A stretch of DNA of 64,000 nucleotides from Hyphomicrobium_A sp963812795 (GCA_963812795.1 CAWEWG010000009.1:1-64000); one strand, 5' to 3'. Shown: positions 45,405 through 54,970, counted from the stretch's first letter. A program made the numbers and translations. The notes: generated by a model not told the origin, from the letters alone.

Positions 45405-46196
45405 TTGTTCTACATCTCGAAGATCTTCTGGGGGGTGATGCAGCCGGGGATGTTGCTGCTGATCCTCGTCGTCGCCGGCGTCGGATTGATCGGCACGCGC
45501 TACCTGCGGACAGGGAGGGCATTGCTGGTCGCCGCCGCGGTATTCCTGGTCTTGGGCGGGCTTGGACCTCTCAGCACCTGGCTGATCCTGCCGCTGGAGG
45601 ACCGCTTTCCGCGCGCCGACTTGGCAGGACGTCCGATCGACGGCATCGTTATACTCGGCGGCGCCGAGGATGCGCGGGTCGCCAAGGGTCGCGGCACGCA
45701 TGCGCTGAATGAATCCGCAGAGCGCATGACCGAGGCGGCGACGCTGGCGCGGCGCTACCCCGATGCCAAGATCCTTTTCACCGGCGGCTCGGTCGAGATC
45801 CTGCGGGAGCCGACGGTGGAAGCGGACGCGGCCGGGATGGTGCTGCGCGACCTCGGCATCGCCAGTGATCGCCTGATCCTGGAGCGCAAGGCGCGCAATA
45901 CGGCGGAGAACGCCACCTTGGCCAAGAAGCTCGCTGATCCCAAGCCCGGGCAGCGTTGGCTGCTCATTACCTCGGCCTGGCACATGCCCCGCGCCATCAG
46001 CCTTTTTCGCCAAGCTGGATTCCCGGTCGAAGCTTGGCCTGTCGACTACCGGACCGCGGGGCCGGGAGATGCGTGGATGTTGTTCGCTTCGCCGGTCGAG
46101 GGGTTGCGGCGCCTCGACGTCGTCGCCAAGGAATGGCTCGGGCTTTTGGTGAACTGGATGACCGGGCGCTCGGACGCGCTACTGCCCGCTCCTTAG
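45405..46196 (+). CDS. YdcF/ElyC-family (DUF218) protein
   Basis: A 263-residue protein with two N-terminal transmembrane helices (about 13-31 and 37-56) and a DUF218 domain. The domain has DGIVILGGAED, ILFTGGS and the core ERKARNTAENATLAKKL, then SAWHMPRA. ElyC/SanA relatives act in envelope or peptidoglycan homeostasis. The start is TTG 45405 behind a strong GGAGGAG. It overlaps the convergent hydrolase gene by four bases. Confidence 0.88.
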   Translation: MFYISKIFWGVMQPGMLLLILVVAGVGLIGTRYLRTGRALLVAAAVFLVLGGLGPLSTWLILPLEDRFPRADLAGRPIDGIVILGGAEDARVAKGRGTHALNESAERMTEAATLARRYPDAKILFTGGSVEILREPTVEADAAGMVLRDLGIASDRLILERKARNTAENATLAKKLADPKPGQRWLLITSAWHMPRAISLFRQAGFPVEAWPVDYRTAGPGDAWMLFASPVEGLRRLDVVAKEWLGLLVNWMTGRSDALLPAP

Positions 46197-47119
46197 CCCG
46201 ATCGCGCGGTAGCCAACGTAGCGAACTGCCGCCCGGTATCGGCGGCGGTCAGGAAGTGGCGGATCGCCTCGGTGGTCGTCGGGTCTTTGAGCAGCGGCGC
46301 ATGGCCTTGGTTGGGCACGCTGACGGTCGCCATCGCCGGGTGCCGCCGACGCATCTCATCCACTGTCTGCGCCGTGAGGATGTCGGAGTTCTCGCCCCGC
46401 ACCACCATCAGCGGCACACGCTTCAACGCTTCGAACTGCGGCCACAGCGTCGGCATCGGGCCGTCCAGTACCGAAAGGGCGTTGCCGAGATTGGAATCGT
46501 AACCGGGGGCTGGCTTGCCGTTCTTCTCATTGTACCACTGGCGCGCCACGTTCTCCCAGACCGCCTCCGATATCTCGGGAAAGTGGCGGCGGTTGAGCTC
46601 GCGCATCATGCGTGCTGCGTCCGGCCAGGAGATCGGCAGGGGTACGCGGCCGACGTAGCCGCTGATCCGAGCCATTCCCTCGTGCTCGATCACCGGACCG
46701 ATATCGTTGAGCACGACGGCGCCCACGGCGGTCGGCTGGGCCGCCGCCAGCAGCATGCTGATTAGGCCGCCGCGCGAGGTGCCGATCAGTGCTGCGTCCT
46801 GCAGGCCGCTCAAGGTGATGAAGTCGATGACATCCAGCATCTCGATGGGCAGCGCGTAGTTGCGCCAATCGGGATCGAAGTCGGAGAGCCCGCGACCACG
46901 ATAGTCGAGGGTGTAGATGGTCCGCGGCGTGTGCGAGCGCTTGCTGAGGGCAATGGCGAGATCGTGGAAGTCGCGTCCATTGCGCGTGAGACCGGGTAGG
47001 CAGATTACGGGACGCGTATGTCGTCCGCTGCCGCCGGACGCCGCATAACGGCGCGCATGTAGCCGCAGTCCATCGCGCGATGTGTAGTAGATGTCCTCGA
47101 AGGCTTCGCCCGACGCCAT
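46193..47119 (-). CDS. Alpha/beta hydrolase
   Basis: A 308-residue alpha/beta-hydrolase fold enzyme. The oxyanion region is VICLPGLTRNG, the nucleophile elbow GTSRGG (Ser115), the acid is probably in VRGENSDIL and the His in NQGHAPLL. No signal peptide. Substrate unknown. The 3' end overlaps the YdcF gene. Confidence 0.88.
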   Translation of the reverse strand: MASGEAFEDIYYTSRDGLRLHARRYAASGGSGRHTRPVICLPGLTRNGRDFHDLAIALSKRSHTPRTIYTLDYRGRGLSDFDPDWRNYALPIEMLDVIDFITLSGLQDAALIGTSRGGLISMLLAAAQPTAVGAVVLNDIGPVIEHEGMARISGYVGRVPLPISWPDAARMMRELNRRHFPEISEAVWENVARQWYNEKNGKPAPGYDSNLGNALSVLDGPMPTLWPQFEALKRVPLMVVRGENSDILTAQTVDEMRRRHPAMATVSVPNQGHAPLLKDPTTTEAIRHFLTAADTGRQFATLATARSG

Positions 47120-47188
47120 CTTCTCACCTGACCTCTCGCCCCACGCAGGGCCGCCGGCCGCCTACCGGCTCGAAAGTGTGTCTGCCGA

Positions 47189-49429
47189 CTAGTGTCGCGA
47201 GTCCGCCGTACTCGTCTCGCGCTCGCCCGGCACGGTCGTGGAGGCTGTGCGCGCACGGTTCAGATCTTCGTCGAGCCGCAGCGCCGTTGCCGCTTCGCCC
47301 AGTCGAGCACGATAGATCTGAATGTTGGATAATACCTTGGCGACGTAGCGTCGCGTCTCCTCGATGGGAATGCGCTCGATCCAGTCGATGGGATCGATGG
47401 CGGCGGTGCGCGGGTCGCCGAACTCCTTGATCCACTGGCGCGTGCGGCCGGGGCCAGCGTTATAGCTCGACAGCGCCAAGACGTATGAGCCCTGCCATTC
47501 GGCCATGCGATCGGCGACGTAGGCCGAAGCAATCATGATGTTGTAGGAATTGTCGGTCAGCAGCCGCGCATGCGTGCATTTGATCTTGTAGTCGCGGCAG
47601 ATGTGGTTGGCCGTCACCTTCATGACCTGCAGGATGCCGGCGGCACCGGCGGTCGACACGGTATCGCTGTGGAACTCCGTCTCCTGGCGCGCCAGGCCGA
47701 GCAGCATCGCCGTCTCCGGTGGCGGACGCAGCGGCGTGTACTTCGGCAGCGCGTGCACCGGATAGCTGTAGTAGATCATGTTCTGGCCGCTGGCGATCGC
47801 CGCCTTGCCAATGCGCACGGCGGTCTGCGTGTCGCCGGTGACGCGGGCATAGTGTGCGGCCATTGCCGCCCACGCCTCGTCCTTTTCGATCTTGGCCAGG
47901 TTGAGCAGGAAGACGCGCGTCACGGTGCGGCCGAGTCCTGCCTTGCGGGCGAGCGCGATTGCCTTCGCCGCACCGTGGTTGGTGAACTTGGCGGCGATGT
48001 CGGCGCTGGGCAGCGCCGGCGGCTCGATCGCCAAAGGCTGGTGGCCCGGTGAAAGCTTCTGCAGGGCGAGGAGACCGTGGAAGGTGTCGGTCTCGCGCGC
48101 CGCCGTCTGGTAGCTCGCGCGGCTACGGGCCGTGTCGCCCAGCTCCTCGGCCGTGCGCCCCATCCAATAGTGCGCTCGCCCACGGCTCAGCGGTCCGTCG
48201 GCGGTGCGCACGAGGTCGGCAAAATGCTTCTCGGCCTGCTTGACGTCCTTCAGGTACCGAAGGGCGATCCAGCCGGCCATGAACGTCTGATCGTTGAGCT
48301 CATTGACGCTGACCGGCCCGGCGTCGCGGACGATCTCGTAGGCGAGCTTCGGTTTGTTCGCCTTGAGCGCCAGGTAGGCGAGGCCGCGCCGCTCCAGCCA
48401 CCACTCGTCGAGATTGGCCACCACGCTCGGATCGAGGGACGCGGTCTTCAGCAGCTTGGCGGCGTCCTCCACTTTTTCGGCACGGCGGTATTGCTGGACC
48501 TTGTGGAACACGACGCCCCAGTCGGTGGCCGTTCCCTTCTGCGCGCCGGCAAGCGCGGGCTTGCCCGACCGCATGAACACCGACAGGCGCGCCTGCGCCG
48601 TCTTTTGCTCGGCGGCAGAGAGCAGCGGGATGACGCGCTTGGCCTGGGCCGCACGGTCCTCGCGCGCGGCCTTGAGCTTCACGTCCTCGCCCAACAGGCG
48701 ATCGAGACGCCACTTGTGGTCCTGCTCGCTGAGCATCGAGCCGAAGCGGGACAGGAAGCCCTTCTCGAGACCAGCCGGAAGATCCTTCTCGCGCCAGATC
48801 TTCACCGCCAAAGCCTTCGCTTGCTCCTTCTCGCCATGCGCGATGTGCACCGAGGCGAGCACGGCCATGCCGGCGGGGCTGCGTGCTTCGCGTCCGGTGA
48901 AGTAGGTGGCGATGGTGTCGGTGTCGCCGCCTTCCTCGAACAGCGTCTCTTCCATGCGCCGCTGCAGTTGTTCGCGGCTCGGCCAGTCCGGGTTCTCCGA
49001 CAGGAACTTGAGGTAGTCGGCGGCTTGACCCTTGCCGCGGCGCAGCCGTTCCCACTCGATGAGGGTGCGAGCGAGCGGATCGCTGACGCTGGCTTGTGTC
49101 GTTCGCGCCTTCTCCACATCCCCCGACGCCAGCGCCTTGAAGGCGGCGTTGAGCTTGGTGTTGTCGTCGGCCGACAGCGAGTAGTCCTGCAGGGGCGCCA
49201 CGATCTGATCGAGGCGGGCCACGTAGGCGGCCTCGCGCTCGGCCGCGGATTGCCCCCTCTCGGGTGCCGCGGCGGCGGCGGTCTGAGCCGCCTGGGCGAG
49301 TTCAAGGCGCGGTTCGGCAGCCGCTATGTTTCCACAGGCAATGCATGCGGTGACGGCGGCCAGCAGCGCGCCAGCGCGCGCCAGCCGATCGTGAGGTCCG
49401 CGAACGCTCAGCAAGGGCTTCCGGGGCAT
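47189..49429 (-). CDS. slt: Soluble lytic murein transglycosylase
   Basis: Cleaves the MurNAc-GlcNAc bond of peptidoglycan in the periplasm. I start at the Met of MPRKPLLSV (49429, 746 residues), which gives a signal peptide ending near IAAAE. A start at 49531 would add 34 residues. The long helical U-domain is followed by the SLT domain with catalytic Glu in ARQETEF, then AGAAGILQVM and LSSYNAGPGRTRQW. Divergent from dapA, as in related genomes. Confidence 0.9.
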   Translation of the reverse strand: MPRKPLLSVRGPHDRLARAGALLAAVTACIACGNIAAAEPRLELAQAAQTAAAAAPERGQSAAEREAAYVARLDQIVAPLQDYSLSADDNTKLNAAFKALASGDVEKARTTQASVSDPLARTLIEWERLRRGKGQAADYLKFLSENPDWPSREQLQRRMEETLFEEGGDTDTIATYFTGREARSPAGMAVLASVHIAHGEKEQAKALAVKIWREKDLPAGLEKGFLSRFGSMLSEQDHKWRLDRLLGEDVKLKAAREDRAAQAKRVIPLLSAAEQKTAQARLSVFMRSGKPALAGAQKGTATDWGVVFHKVQQYRRAEKVEDAAKLLKTASLDPSVVANLDEWWLERRGLAYLALKANKPKLAYEIVRDAGPVSVNELNDQTFMAGWIALRYLKDVKQAEKHFADLVRTADGPLSRGRAHYWMGRTAEELGDTARSRASYQTAARETDTFHGLLALQKLSPGHQPLAIEPPALPSADIAAKFTNHGAAKAIALARKAGLGRTVTRVFLLNLAKIEKDEAWAAMAAHYARVTGDTQTAVRIGKAAIASGQNMIYYSYPVHALPKYTPLRPPPETAMLLGLARQETEFHSDTVSTAGAAGILQVMKVTANHICRDYKIKCTHARLLTDNSYNIMIASAYVADRMAEWQGSYVLALSSYNAGPGRTRQWIKEFGDPRTAAIDPIDWIERIPIEETRRYVAKVLSNIQIYRARLGEAATALRLDEDLNRARTASTTVPGERETSTADSRH

Positions 49430-49689
49430 CTCGGGCAATGGGCTTCCTTCCGCGGGGGGCGTCCGGCTGGGTTGCGGGGCGCAAAGCAAGGTCCTAATGT
49501 CCCGGCCGGCGAGGCGCGGCAATTCCACCATCGCCAGAGCGCCACAAAAATACCAAGCAGTCCGGCGAGGGACAAGGCGTCGCAGGATGCCGCAGGATGC
49601 GGCGATAGCAAGGCGCCGGAGCAGTTTTCCGCTGACACTGCTCGCGCCAAACGAATAAGAATGAGCTTTACGCTCAAGGAAATGAGCAC

Positions 49690-50581
49690 ATGTTCAAGGG
49701 ATCGTTCACGGCACTGATCACGCCATTCAGGAACGGCGGAACTCGACGAGGAAGCCTTCCGGCGCATTGTCGAATGGCAGATCAGCGAAGGCACGCACGG
49801 ACTTGTGCCGGCCGGAACGACTGGCGAGAGCCCGACGCTGAATTACGATGAGCACAAGCGCGTCATCGAGTTGGCAGTCGTAACGGCGAAGGGCCGGGTG
49901 CCCGTGATCGCCGGCACTGGATCGAACGCGACCGACGAGGCCATCGAGCTCACCGAGTATGCCGCCAAGGTCGGCGCCGATGCAGTGCTGGTCGTCACGC
50001 CTTATTACAACAAGCCGACGCAGGAAGGCCTCTACCAGCACTACAAGGCGATCAACGACGCGGTCGATATCCCCATCGTCATCTACAACATTCCCGCCCG
50101 CTCGGTCGTCGACATGACGGTCGAGACCATGACGCGCTGCTTCGCGTTGAAGAACGTCATCGGGGTGAAGGATGCGACCGCGAACCTCGCACGTGCCTCG
50201 CAGCAGCGCCTTGCGATGGGGCCGGAGTTCAACTTGCTGTCTGGCGAGGATGCCACGGCGTTGGGCTTCATGGCCCACGGTGGTCATGGATGCATCTCTG
50301 TCGTATCGAACATCGCGCCGCGCCTGTGCGCCGAGTTCCAGAACGCCTGCCTTTCTGGCGACTACAAGACGGCGCTGGCGCTACAAGATCGCCTGATGCC
50401 GTTGCATGACGCCATGTTCTGCGAGGCCAATCCGGGTCCAGCGAAGTATGCCGCCTCGCGGCTCGGCCTGTGCGAGGCGGATGTCCGCTTGCCGCTGGTG
50501 CCTATCTCGCAGGCATCCCAGCGTACCGTCGATGCCGCGCTCGTGCGCGCCGGCCTCATTCAAGCGCGCGCCGCCGAATAA
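49690..50581 (+). pseudogene. dapA: 4-hydroxy-tetrahydrodipicolinate synthase, with one-base frameshift
   Basis: DapA condenses pyruvate and aspartate semialdehyde on the lysine/mDAP pathway. ATG 49690 behind AAGGAA reads FKGSFTALITPFRNG, then one extra G (49738 or 49739) shifts the frame. The next frame continues ELDEEAFRRIVEWQ, VPAGTTGESPTL, YYNKPTQEGLYQHY, Tyr in VIYNIPARS and Schiff-base Lys in GVKDAT, through to the stop at 50581. Everything else is intact, so a sequencing or assembly error is as likely as a real mutation in what is normally an essential gene. Confidence 0.9.
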
Positions 50582-50618
50582 AGCGCGCTAACCCTCATGT
50601 TCGGAGTTCGATAGGCCA

Positions 50619-51095
50619 ATGGCGGCCAAAGAGAAGGACGGCCGCCGCATCGTCGCCGAGAACCGGCAGGCCCGTCACGAATATTTCCTCACCGAGACGT
50701 GGGAAGCCGGGCTCATGTTGACGGGCACGGAGGTGAAGTCGCTGCGCAAGGGGCAGGCGAACATCTCCGAGAGCTACGCCACATGGGAGGACGGCGCTCT
50801 GTGGCTGATCAACTCCTATATCCCGGAGTATCAGGGTGCCGGCCGCTTCTTCCAACACGAGCCGCGCCGCAAGCGCCGCCTGTTGCTGCACGCCAAGGAG
50901 ATTAGCAAGCTCACCATCGCAGTCGAGCGGCAGGGAATGACCATGGTTCCGCTCGAGCTCTATTTCAATCCGCGCGGGATAGCCAAGCTGAAGATTGCGC
51001 TCGCGCAAGGCAAGAAGCTGCACGACAAGCGCGAGGCCGACAAGAAGCGGGATTGGAACCGCGAGAAGGCGCGCATCATGCGCGACAAGGGGTGA
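50619..51095 (+). CDS. smpB: SsrA-binding protein
   Basis: SmpB (158 residues) carries tmRNA to stalled ribosomes. It has NRQARHEYFLTETWEAGL, the GTEVKSLRKGQ motif and the basic C-terminal tail KKRDWNREKARIMR. It is 37 bases after dapA, and its stop overlaps the next start by one base. tmRNA itself is not in the window. Confidence 0.96.
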   Translation: MAAKEKDGRRIVAENRQARHEYFLTETWEAGLMLTGTEVKSLRKGQANISESYATWEDGALWLINSYIPEYQGAGRFFQHEPRRKRRLLLHAKEISKLTIAVERQGMTMVPLELYFNPRGIAKLKIALAQGKKLHDKREADKKRDWNREKARIMRDKG

Positions 51096-51676
51096 TGTCG
51101 GACGCCGCCTCGCGGGATTTTCTGCAGATCGATTGGTCACGGCTGCCGGGCCCGGTGGATGACGGCGCTGCCCGGCATCTACCCGGGCTCGCGATCCCCG
51201 AGGTGACGCTGCCGGCGACCGACGGGTCCGACATTTCGCTCGCAAGCCTGACCGGGCGGACGGTGGTGTACGCCTATCCGCTGACCGGACGCCCGGGCGC
51301 GCCGTTGCCCGAAGGCTGGGACGACATTCCGGGGGCACGCGGCTGCACCCCGCAAAACTGCGCATTCCGCGACCACTATGCCGAGCTTCGGGCTGCCGGT
51401 GCCGACCGCGTGTTCGGCCTTTCGACCCAGGATTCAAACTATCAACGCGAGGCCGCCGAGCGGTTGCACCTGCCGTTCCCCCTCCTTTCAGATGCGGCGC
51501 TTCGCCTGACGACCGGGCTGAAACTTCCCGTCATGCTGGCCGACGGTGCCACGCTGTTGAAGCGCATGGCACTGATCATTGACGATGGTGTCGTCACGCA
51601 TGTTTTCTACCCTGTGTTTCCGCCCGACCGGAACGCCCCCGAGGTGCTCGCATGGCTGAGGGCGCAGCCGGCATGA
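51095..51676 (+). CDS. Peroxiredoxin-like protein (PrxQ/BCP type)
   Basis: A 193-residue thioredoxin-fold protein. GRTVVYAYPLTGRPG corresponds to the strand before the active site, and GCTPQNCAFRDHY holds a candidate peroxidatic Cys84 and resolving Cys89, as in BCP/PrxQ. FPLLSD and the C-terminal IDDGVVTHVFYPVFPP match the fold. It is translationally coupled to smpB and to the paralogue that follows. Substrate specificity is unknown. Confidence 0.8.
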   Translation: MSDAASRDFLQIDWSRLPGPVDDGAARHLPGLAIPEVTLPATDGSDISLASLTGRTVVYAYPLTGRPGAPLPEGWDDIPGARGCTPQNCAFRDHYAELRAAGADRVFGLSTQDSNYQREAAERLHLPFPLLSDAALRLTTGLKLPVMLADGATLLKRMALIIDDGVVTHVFYPVFPPDRNAPEVLAWLRAQPA

Positions 51677-52245
51677 CGACGGAACGCGCGCCGCCTCTCG
51701 TGCACGACGACGGCGCGGCTCGCCATCTCATCACCGGCATGGAGCTGCCCGATATCGGGCTGCCGTCGAGCCGCGGCGAGACGGTGAACCTCCACACTCG
51801 CCGGGGCGCGGCGGTGGTTTACGTCTATCCCTGGACGGGCAGGCCCGGCGTTGCCGATCCGCCAGGCTGGGACGACATCCCCGGCGCACACGGTTCGACG
51901 CCGGAGACCGAAGGCTTCCGCGATTACTACCTGAAGTTTCGTGCCCAACGCATCGAGGTCTTCGGTCTGAGCGGCCAATCGAGCGAGCATCACGCAGAGC
52001 TCATTGCGCGGCTGGCGGTGCCCTTTCCGTTGCTCAGTGATGCCGGGTTCGCGTTCAAGGAGGCGCTGGGGCTGCCCACCTTCGAAGCTGGTGGTGTGCC
52101 GTATCTCAAGCGTCTGACGCTGTTCGTCCGCGATGGTCGGATCGGCCACGTCTTCTATCCGATCGAGCGCCCGACAAGCCATGCGCGCGAGGTTCTCGAC
52201 TGGCTCGACCAAATGCGCCGGGCCATCGCCGACCTGCGCGACTAG
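51673..52245 (+). CDS. Cysteine-less peroxiredoxin-like paralogue
   Basis: A 190-residue paralogue of the preceding protein, with the same ARHL, TGRPG, GWDDIPGA and PFPLLSD landmarks. The active-site block reads GSTPETEGFRDYY, so Ser75 and Glu80 replace the two cysteines. Thiol peroxidase activity by the usual mechanism is therefore unlikely. I chose ATG 51673 (ATGA overlap with the upstream stop); ATG 51652 is possible. The stop overlaps the convergent DUF3775 gene by four bases. Confidence 0.8.
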   Translation: MTTERAPPLVHDDGAARHLITGMELPDIGLPSSRGETVNLHTRRGAAVVYVYPWTGRPGVADPPGWDDIPGAHGSTPETEGFRDYYLKFRAQRIEVFGLSGQSSEHHAELIARLAVPFPLLSDAGFAFKEALGLPTFEAGGVPYLKRLTLFVRDGRIGHVFYPIERPTSHAREVLDWLDQMRRAIADLRD

Positions 52246-52649
52246 AGGACGTCGCTTTCCACGTCGTCGACCGAGAAGCCCATTTTTTCGAGGCCCTCTT
52301 CGAGATAGTCGGCGAGCAGGGGGATGCCGAGCAGATAGCTCGACGTCGAGTTGACGCGTTCGGCTCGGGCCGTCTCTACCGCCTCTTCGAACTCTTCCAT
52401 TTCGTAGGTGCCGCGTCCGACCCACATGAGGGCAACGAGGTTCGCCTGCTCGTCGTAGTTCATGCGCTCGATGAAGCCCAACAGCTCGGCACGCGTCGGA
52501 TCGTTGGCGTAGTCCTCGAGTATGGCGCTCGGATCCTCCTCCGCGTCCCCGTCCTCGCGTGAATCGTCCCAGGCGCCGACCTTCACGTCGTACTCGCGCG
52601 CCTTGATGATGACGTGCGCGACCTTTTCGGGGGCGATCTCGAGAGCCAT
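52242..52649 (-). CDS. DUF3775 family protein
   Basis: A 135-residue acidic cytoplasmic protein with ARAEYDVK-type N-terminus (here KAREYDVKVGAWDD), LGFIERMNYDEQANLVALMWVGRG (in parts) and a C-terminal LLGIPLLADYLEEGL. This is the DUF3775 pattern, common in Hyphomicrobiales; function unknown. Convergent with the peroxiredoxin-like pair. Confidence 0.85.
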   Translation of the reverse strand: MALEIAPEKVAHVIIKAREYDVKVGAWDDSREDGDAEEDPSAILEDYANDPTRAELLGFIERMNYDEQANLVALMWVGRGTYEMEEFEEAVETARAERVNSTSSYLLGIPLLADYLEEGLEKMGFSVDDVESDVL

Positions 52650-52752
52650 AGCGGCGGATCTCCTGGCCAGGGCGATGAGAAGCGGACGCCACGTTGAAAT
52701 AGCATCGCGAGTTTCCGCTTGAAAGGCCGCATCGCTGCAAACCCATCGCGCC

Positions 52753-53433
52753 TCAATGAGGTCGCGCTTTTCCCGAATCTAGGGGAAGCATCTCGCGCAC
52801 CGCCGCGAACACGGCATGGAACATCGGCGTCGTCAGGCGCCGCGTGTTCGTATTATAGCGCGAGCAGTGAAAGCTATCGAAAAGGTGCAGACCGGGGCGC
52901 AGCGCGTGTTTGGCGCCGTGTGCGAAGGGAAACGCGGATTTGCGCAAGCCCAAGGTGGTCAGTGCGGTGTCGTGAGCGATGCGCCCGAGTGCCAGCATCA
53001 CCGAGACGTTCGGCAGGGCGGCGATGCGCGCGCGCAAATAGCCACTGCACGTGGCGATCTCTGCCGGCGTCGGCTTGTTCTGCGGCGGCACGCAGCGCAC
53101 CGAATTCGAGATCATGCAGTCGACGAGCTGTAGCCCGTCGTCAGGGCGTGCCTCATAGCGGCCGCTAGCGAAACCAAACTCAAGTAGAGTCGAGTAGAGG
53201 AGATCACCGGCATAATCGCCGGTGAAGGGGCGCCCAGTGCGGTTGGCGCCATTGAGCCCCGGTGCCAGACCAACGATCAGCAGGCGCCCGTCGGCATCGC
53301 CGAAAGACGGGACGGCACCGTTGAACCAATCGGGGGCCTTGCGCCGGTTCTCGTCACGAAAGCCGGCAAGCCGTGGGCACAAGGCGCACAGCTTGGGAGC
53401 CTCCGGCGTGAACGTTTCCCCCATGGCGGCCAT
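52753..53433 (-). CDS. Uracil-DNA glycosylase, family 5 (UdgB-like)
   Basis: Removes uracil and related deaminated bases from DNA. At 226 residues, Cys16 and Cys19 (CALCPRL) plus later cysteines (VRCVPP, ATCSGYL) suggest a [4Fe-4S] cluster. Motif A is GLAPGLNGANRTGRPFTGD, and motif B lies in the C-terminal HCSRYNTNTRRL. This pattern is family 5 rather than Ung. It lies 14 bases after the NYN-domain gene on the same strand, probably one transcript. Confidence 0.88.
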   Translation of the reverse strand: MAAMGETFTPEAPKLCALCPRLAGFRDENRRKAPDWFNGAVPSFGDADGRLLIVGLAPGLNGANRTGRPFTGDYAGDLLYSTLLEFGFASGRYEARPDDGLQLVDCMISNSVRCVPPQNKPTPAEIATCSGYLRARIAALPNVSVMLALGRIAHDTALTTLGLRKSAFPFAHGAKHALRPGLHLFDSFHCSRYNTNTRRLTTPMFHAVFAAVREMLPLDSGKARPH

Positions 53434-53447
53434 CGGCCGAGAGCCCG

Positions 53448-54095
53448 TTAGACCTCTTCGGAGAGGTCGTCGCTATCCTGGAAGGAGCCAGCTTCGCGCG
53501 GCGTATATCCGCCACGGCCACCGCCACCACCACTGAACGAACGGCCTTCGCGGACGGGCCGCGTCGCCGGGTCACGGCAAATAAGCTGCTCGAGATCGGC
53601 GAGATCGACGAACTGATCCGCTTGCCGACGCAACTCGTCGGCGACCATCGGCGGCTGGGTCTGCAACGTGGAGACGACGGAAACGCGTTTGCCCATCTGC
53701 TGCAGGGCGCCAACGAGGCTGCGGAAATCGCCGTCGCCGGAGAAAATGACGATGTGGTCGAGGTTTTCAGCCAAGCGCATGGCATCGACGGCGAGCTCGA
53801 TGTCCATGTTGCCCTTGATCTTGCGCCGGCCGGAGGCGTCGGTGAATTCCTTCGTCGGCTTGGTCACCATGGTGAAGCCGTTGTAGTCGAGCCAGTCGAT
53901 CAGCGGGCGGATCGAGGAATATTCCTGATCCTCGGCGAGCGCCGTGTAGTAAAGCGCGCGAACGAGTTGGCCCTTCTGGCGGAACAGAGCGAGCAGCCGC
54001 TTATAGTCGATATCGAATCCGAGCGACTTGGCAGTCGCGTAAAGGTTGGCTCCGTCGATGAACAGAGCAATGCGTTCGGTCTGGTAGAAATGCAT
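53448..54095 (-). CDS. NYN-domain (LabA/DUF88-like) protein
   Basis: A 215-residue protein with a PIN-like NYN domain. IALFIDGANLYATAK, KGNMDIELAVDAM and IFSGDGDFRSLVGALQQMGKRV (viewed in parts) carry the acidic residues of a putative metal-dependent ribonuclease site. The C-terminus has a Gly/Arg-rich GGGGGRGGYTPRE linker. The substrate RNA is unknown. Divergent from rpoZ, upstream of the UDG gene. Confidence 0.88.
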   Translation of the reverse strand: MHFYQTERIALFIDGANLYATAKSLGFDIDYKRLLALFRQKGQLVRALYYTALAEDQEYSSIRPLIDWLDYNGFTMVTKPTKEFTDASGRRKIKGNMDIELAVDAMRLAENLDHIVIFSGDGDFRSLVGALQQMGKRVSVVSTLQTQPPMVADELRRQADQFVDLADLEQLICRDPATRPVREGRSFSGGGGGRGGYTPREAGSFQDSDDLSEEV

Positions 54096-54526
54096 TCTTT
54101 CACCCTCAGGGCCGCAAGTGCCAAGTAAGAAGCGGCACAGTATTTCTCAATGGGATGGGACTGCTGCGCCGCTAAGTGCGGCCGCCGGCAGACCCAAGTT
54201 TCTTACCACTTTCAGAGGCATACCAAGCACTATATTGGCTCGAAATTAAGCGACAATGTGAAGCACCAAGTATCCCTGCAAGTCAATTCTGCCTAATTAA
54301 GGCAATCACTACAGGTTCCAGCTAATTTTTCGAAGCTTAACTTGCCGTCGTTCAGGGCTCCGCCTGAGGTGTGGTCTGTCTAACCTGTTCGATAATGCTT
54401 GATCCTGGCTTGATTTGCACGATCTTTCATGCGATTACGAACATACCGGCGCCAGTTGGCCAAATTCCGCCCGGCGCCGCGCACCGCTTCCCGATCAATC
54501 ATCTTGTTCCCAAAGGGGTGTCGCCA
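54096..54526. other. Divergent intergenic region, NYN gene / rpoZ
   Basis: About 430 bases, noticeably more A+T-rich than the genes around it, with no supported gene. It must contain the divergent promoters. A weak candidate for rpoZ is TTGATT...17...GATTAC near 54,411-54,439; GATAAT at about 54,391 is another -10-like element. No strong terminator or RNA structure was recognised. Confidence 0.4.
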
Positions 54527-54970
54527 ATGGCGCGCGTGACAGTTGAAGACTGCGTGGACAAGGTTCCGAACCGCTTCGAGCTGGTTCTGTTGGCCGCCCA
54601 CCGCGCTCGTTCGATTGCCGACGGCGCCGCGCTCACTATTCCAGTGAACGACGACAAGAACCCCGTCATCGCGCTGCGCGAGATCGCCGAGCAGACCATC
54701 CCGCCCGAGGACATGCGTGAGGCGCTCATCCACTCGATCCAGAAGAACGTCGAGGTCGACGAACCGGAAGCCGCCGCGGCGCCGTTGCTGCCGCCCGACC
54801 GTCGTTCGCCCATGCTCGGCCGCGACGACCAGTCGAGCGACAGCGTTGTCGATGTGATGACTGAGGAGCAGTTGCTGCGCGGATTGGAAAGCATGACGCC
54901 AACCGAGCCGTCGGCGAATGGTGGCCCCAATGGCGGTCCTCGCGAGCGTGAGCGCGATCGCGGCCGTTGA
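54527..54970 (+). CDS. rpoZ: RNA polymerase omega subunit
   Basis: Omega (147 residues) assists assembly of beta-prime and forms a ppGpp site on RNA polymerase. MARVTVEDCVDKVPNRFELVLLAAHRARSIADGA (in parts) is the conserved N-terminus. The C-terminal half is acidic/Pro-rich as in alphaproteobacteria. The start is ATG 54527 with AAAGGGG upstream; a longer in-frame leader is unconserved. It precedes the ppGpp enzyme gene, a functionally fitting neighbour. Confidence 0.95.
   Translation: MARVTVEDCVDKVPNRFELVLLAAHRARSIADGAALTIPVNDDKNPVIALREIAEQTIPPEDMREALIHSIQKNVEVDEPEAAAAPLLPPDRRSPMLGRDDQSSDSVVDVMTEEQLLRGLESMTPTEPSANGGPNGGPRERERDRGR

Noticed and set aside
48077..49717. Plus-strand frame of 546 codons opposite the lytic transglycosylase
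   Set aside because: The minus-strand Slt protein has a signal peptide and catalytic motifs. The plus frame is low complexity and runs into the dapA start.
54371..54526. N-terminal 52-residue extension of RpoZ
   Set aside because: The leader is unconserved and A+T-rich, and has no ribosome-binding site. ATG 54527 gives the family N-terminus and has AAAGGGG upstream.
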